Shown: positions 52,970 through 55,959 of the stretch, piece after piece
How the letters are laid out: each line of letters opens with the position of its first letter
Position numbering within the stretch: position 1 is the stretch's first letter
Assembly: GCA_902803375.1 (NCBI GenBank)
Contig: CADCPN010000060.1
Coordinates: forward strand, 1 to 55,959
Source of the DNA: an uncultured Erysipelotrichaceae bacterium
GTDB lineage: Bacteria > Bacillota_I > Bacilli_A > RFN20 > CAG-826
Reading direction: 5' to 3'
DNA: 55,959 nt
The notes under the pieces: model-generated
Databases searched by the model: none
Told to the model about the DNA's origin: nothing
Seen by the model: only the letters and a program-made list of their open reading frames with translations
Position numbers and translations under genes: made by a program

Positions 52970-53048
52970 TTTGAAGCGTTATCCTTAACCTTGCGAAATC
53001 CAATTGTGATATGATTTTGCCGATCACCGAAATGGAGAACTTTTGAAT

Positions 53049-54533
53049 ATGGAAATGTCTAAACTCGGTGGCGTCTTGCTTCCCGTCGCCTCGCTTCCTG
53101 GCGATTATGGCGTCGGCGACTTCGGCAAGCATGCCTATGAATTCGTGGATGCCCTCGCCTCCGCCGGCTTCAAGCTTTGGCAGATTCTGCCGCTTAACCC
53201 GCTAGGCTATGGCCACTCCCCTTATCAGCCCTATAGCTCCTTCGCCATGGATGAGCTCTATGCCGACCTTGGCGACCTGCAGAAGAAGCACTATATTCGC
53301 CGCCGCGCCAAGTGGAACGCGGAAGCCAAAGCCATCGACTACGAAAGGGCCCGTGAGTTCCGCAACCCGATCCTACACGAAGCCTTCGAGACCCAGATGA
53401 AGAAGAATCCGCGCTGCCTCAATTCCTTCATCGAGGAGAACCCGTGGGTCTTAGACTGGGCCGCTTACATGATGTTCAAGCGCCGCTACCCCTCTTCTTG
53501 GGACTCCTGGCCAGAAGAGGCCAAATCTTGGATCAAGGATAGGCCAAGTATCGCCAGGAAGGATTCCCGCGCCTATAAATATGAGATCTGGCTGCAGATG
53601 ACTCTTTATCGGCAATGGGATGCCTTGCATAAGTATGCTAACTCCAAAGGCATCGAGATCATCGGCGACATCCCCTTCTACGTCGGCTTTGACTCATGCG
53701 ACGTCTGGGCAAACCAGGATTGCTTCCTTCTTGATCTGGAGTCTCGTCGCCCAAGCTTCGTCGCCGGCGTGCCGCCCGATTATTTCTCTGCGACCGGCCA
53801 AAGATGGGGCAACCCGATCTATGACTGGAAGCATTTAGAGGATACCGACTTCCGGTTCATCGAAGACCGCATCGCCAAGAACGCGAAGATCTATGACATC
53901 ATCCGCCTCGATCACTTCCGCGCCTTCGATACCTATTGGAAGGTTCCTTCTTCCTGCCCGACCGCCATTGAAGGCGCTTGGATCGAAGCCCCGGGCTATG
54001 CCCTCTTCGATTCCCTTTTTGCTAAGTATCCGCAGCTGCAGAAGCGCATCATCGCCGAAGACCTCGGCGACCTCCGCCCCGAAGTCCTCACCCTTCGCGA
54101 CCATTATCACTTCCCTGGCATGAACGTCGTCGAGTTCACCTTCCATGACGATGCCATTGAGCATAAGTCAGGCTATGAAGGCTATAACTCCGTCGTCTAC
54201 CTAGGCACCCATGATAACGACACCATGACCCATTACCTCGAGTCTCTTCCTGAGGGAGAAAGAAGGAATTGGGAAAACGCCATCGATAGCTTTGGCTATA
54301 ACGACGACATCTCCCTTACCGACAAATTCATCCACTTTGCCCTTGCTAAACCCGCCAAATATTCCATCCTTACCGTCCAGGATATCCTAAATCTCGGCGC
54401 GGAAGGGCGAATCAACGTCCCCGGCATCGTCGATACCGTCAACTGGACCTATAAGATGGATGACCTTAAGTCCTTTAAGGAAAGGGTCGTTTATCTCCGT
54501 CATCTCCTTAAGGCTACCGGGAGAGCCAAATGA
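53049..54533 (+). CDS. malQ: 4-alpha-glucanotransferase (amylomaltase)
   Basis: 494 residues from the ATG at 53049 (GGAG 11 nt upstream; TTG at 53043 and ATG at 53055 are alternatives). GH77 features: LGGVLLPVASLPGDYGVGDFG and FKLWQILPLNPLGYGHSPYQP at the N-terminus, IGDIPFYVGFDSCDVW, catalytic Asp in IRLDHFRAFDTYW, catalytic Glu in IIAEDLGDLRPEV, and YLGTHDNDTM. It transfers glucan segments between maltodextrins. It shares an operon with rimO through an ATGA overlap. Confidence 0.95.
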   Translation: MEMSKLGGVLLPVASLPGDYGVGDFGKHAYEFVDALASAGFKLWQILPLNPLGYGHSPYQPYSSFAMDELYADLGDLQKKHYIRRRAKWNAEAKAIDYERAREFRNPILHEAFETQMKKNPRCLNSFIEENPWVLDWAAYMMFKRRYPSSWDSWPEEAKSWIKDRPSIARKDSRAYKYEIWLQMTLYRQWDALHKYANSKGIEIIGDIPFYVGFDSCDVWANQDCFLLDLESRRPSFVAGVPPDYFSATGQRWGNPIYDWKHLEDTDFRFIEDRIAKNAKIYDIIRLDHFRAFDTYWKVPSSCPTAIEGAWIEAPGYALFDSLFAKYPQLQKRIIAEDLGDLRPEVLTLRDHYHFPGMNVVEFTFHDDAIEHKSGYEGYNSVVYLGTHDNDTMTHYLESLPEGERRNWENAIDSFGYNDDISLTDKFIHFALAKPAKYSILTVQDILNLGAEGRINVPGIVDTVNWTYKMDDLKSFKERVVYLRHLLKATGRAK

Positions 54534-55825
54534 AGCGCATCGGCTTAGTTTCGTTAGGCTGCGCGAAGAACCTTGTGGACTCGGAAGAAATCCTCGCGAT
54601 GTTCCCCCGCGACCGCTTCGTCCTCACCAATAACCCCTCCGAGGCTGACTTAATCATCGTCAACACCTGCGGCTTCATCGAAGCGGCGAAGAAGGAGTCG
54701 ATACAGACTATCCTTGAGATGGCCCAATATGACGCCAAGCTCGTCGTTGTCGGCTGTCTTGCCCAGCGTTATTACGAGCAGCTCGTCAAAGAGATCCCCG
54801 AAGCCGACCTCATCGTGCCGATCAAGGATTACAAAGAGCTTGCCTCCCGCCTAGAAGAGCTTCTTGGCGAGAAGGGCATCTCCCCGCTTAACCCGCTTAG
54901 CCGCGTCGTCTCCACCGCCTCTTACTCCGCCTACCTTCGCATCTCCGAAGGCTGCAATAACTTCTGCGCTTTCTGCGCGATCCCCTTTATCCGCGGCAGA
55001 TTCGTCTCTCGCCCCTACGAGGAGATTCTAGAAGAGGCTAGGCTCCTTAAGGCCAAGGGCGTTAAGGAAATCTCCCTCATCTCCCAAGACACCACGATCT
55101 ATGGTAGCGACTTCCCTAATAAGAAGCCCAACATCGTCGACCTTCTAAAAGGATTAGAGGACATCGGATTCTATTCGATCCGCCTCCTCTACCTATATCC
55201 TTCTGAGATCTCCGATGAGCTTATCGACTATATCGCCGCCTCAAAGTCTGTTGCCCATTATTTCGATATCCCCGTCCAGTCCGCCTCTGATCACCTCCTC
55301 ACTTTGATGAAAAGGCACGCCGATGCGGCGAAGACCATCGATCTCTTTAAGAAGATTAGGCGGAAGTGCCCGGATGCGATTCTACGCACTACCCTCATCG
55401 CTGGCTTCCCTGGCGAAAAGATAGAGGACCAGGAGATCACCAAGAAGTTCCTGGAGGAAGTGAAGTTCGACCATATGGGCTGCTTCACCTATTCTAGGGA
55501 AGAAGGCACCGCTGGCTATAACCTCCCCGACCAAGTCGATGAGGAAACCAAGGCCAAGCGCCGCGATGAGCTGATGGCGATTCAGCGCAAGATCTCCTAT
55601 AACCTCAATAAGGGCCAGATCGGCAAGACCTTCGAAGGGCTTGTCGTCGGCAAAGGAAAGAAGAAGGGCGAATACATGCTTCGAAGCGTCTGGAACGCTC
55701 CGGATGACATCGATGGCGCCATCTACTTCAAAGCCAATAAGGAGCTTACTGAAGGCGATATCGTGAAAGTAAAGATCACCGACGCCTTCGTCTATGACCT
55801 TAGCGGCGAGTTAGTCGAAGACTGA
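54530..55825 (+). CDS. rimO: Ribosomal protein S12 methylthiotransferase
   Basis: 431 residues. UPF0004 domain MKRIGLVSLGCAKNLVDSEE with cysteines at 11, 47 (NTCGFIEAAKKES) and 76; radical-SAM motif CNNFCAFCAIP (about 142-152); C-terminal TRAM domain. The LVDSEE and NTCGFI forms distinguish RimO from MiaB. It adds a methylthio group to the conserved aspartate of ribosomal protein S12 using two [4Fe-4S] clusters and SAM. Pairing with malQ is unusual. Confidence 0.96.
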   Translation: MKRIGLVSLGCAKNLVDSEEILAMFPRDRFVLTNNPSEADLIIVNTCGFIEAAKKESIQTILEMAQYDAKLVVVGCLAQRYYEQLVKEIPEADLIVPIKDYKELASRLEELLGEKGISPLNPLSRVVSTASYSAYLRISEGCNNFCAFCAIPFIRGRFVSRPYEEILEEARLLKAKGVKEISLISQDTTIYGSDFPNKKPNIVDLLKGLEDIGFYSIRLLYLYPSEISDELIDYIAASKSVAHYFDIPVQSASDHLLTLMKRHADAAKTIDLFKKIRRKCPDAILRTTLIAGFPGEKIEDQEITKKFLEEVKFDHMGCFTYSREEGTAGYNLPDQVDEETKAKRRDELMAIQRKISYNLNKGQIGKTFEGLVVGKGKKKGEYMLRSVWNAPDDIDGAIYFKANKELTEGDIVKVKITDAFVYDLSGELVED

Positions 55826-55836
55826 TCTTAACCAAT

Positions 55837-55870
55837 AAGCGCCCACGAACTGGATTCGTGGGCGCTTTTT
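55837..55870. terminator. Strong terminator after rimO
   Basis: AAGCGCCCACGAA (55837-55849) and TTCGTGGGCGCTT (55855-55867) form a 13-bp stem with a 5-nt loop and a T-run, 11 nt after the stop codon. Confidence 0.95.
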
Positions 55871-55907
55871 ACTATTGACTAGGAAATTGTATTTAACCTC
55901 CCCCATA

Positions 55908-55931
55908 AGAAAACCGGCCTCCCTGGGCCGG
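55908..55931 (-). terminator. Terminator of a minus-strand gene beyond the window
   Basis: CCGGCC (55914-55919) / GGCCGG (55926-55931) stem; TTTTCTT follows on the minus strand. A minus-strand frame ending ...YKPE-stop at 55945-55959 is probably the last four codons of the gene it serves; too short to name. Confidence 0.75.
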
Positions 55932-55959
55932 CTTGGGACTGCTCTTACTCCGGTTTGTA

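Noticed and set aside
1..55959. CRISPR arrays, tRNA or rRNA genes, prophage
   Set aside because: No regularly spaced direct repeats, no CCA-ended cloverleaf or rRNA signature, and no phage structural genes were seen on reading both strands.

Overview
The window looks like chromosome of an uncultured, gut-type Bacillota (Bacilli-like lineage; this placement is inference). It has about 50% GC, strong AGGAGG-type ribosome binding sites, many ATGA-overlapping gene pairs, intrinsic terminators, the standard code with TGA as stop, a THF riboswitch before an ECF folate S-component, a YtrA-type GntR/ABC operon, a SipW-type signal peptidase with TasA-like exported proteins, and an aspartate-to-spermidine operon. 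No rRNA, tRNA, CRISPR array, phage or intact insertion sequence was seen.

Layout. 1-4.4 kb (minus): a DUF697-like membrane protein, then a THF-riboswitch operon (folT-like S-component, two zinc-ribbon membrane proteins, exodeoxyribonuclease III). 4.7-8.2 kb (plus): a small protein, a 933-residue iron-sulfur flavoprotein and a HypA-like metallochaperone. 8.2-13.9 kb (plus): a decayed stretch, then a strong promoter, a roughly 300-nt structured leader ending in an attenuator, and four genes for carboxyspermidine dehydrogenase, carboxyspermidine decarboxylase, aspartate-semialdehyde dehydrogenase and aspartate kinase. 13.9-19 kb: GntR/ABC export operon, an iron-sulfur-type flavodoxin reductase, a 51-residue small gene with a large regulatory region, and a CDF metal exporter.

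19-34 kb (minus) is the most interesting part. A single promoter followed by a c-di-GMP-I (GEMM) riboswitch leads into eight closely spaced genes: two exported TasA-family-like proteins, a membrane-anchored McrB-like AAA+ ATPase, a 1301-residue protein with a DUF2357-like N-terminus and four repeats of one domain, a SipW-like signal peptidase with a long charged cytosolic tail, an active-looking EAL phosphodiesterase, an MTA/SAH-nucleosidase homologue that has lost its catalytic residues, and a large membrane GGDEF/EAL-like protein with neither catalytic motif. Facing it at 34.9-43.5 kb (plus) are a TasA-like pseudogene, an intact TasA-like major-subunit candidate, a MATE exporter, and a second, textbook c-di-GMP-I riboswitch in front of two more exported proteins (286 and 1295 residues). 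Together these suggest a c-di-GMP-controlled surface-fibre system with its own signal peptidase, its own c-di-GMP hydrolase (feedback) and an unexplained membrane AAA+ machine. I know of no description of this combination.

43.6-55.8 kb (plus): a sugar symporter and a zinc phospholipase-C-like protein; then a galactose run (Nudix-like protein, iron alcohol dehydrogenase, galM, galT, galK, YwaF-like membrane protein) and malQ-rimO. The window ends in a convergent terminator for a minus-strand gene beyond the edge.
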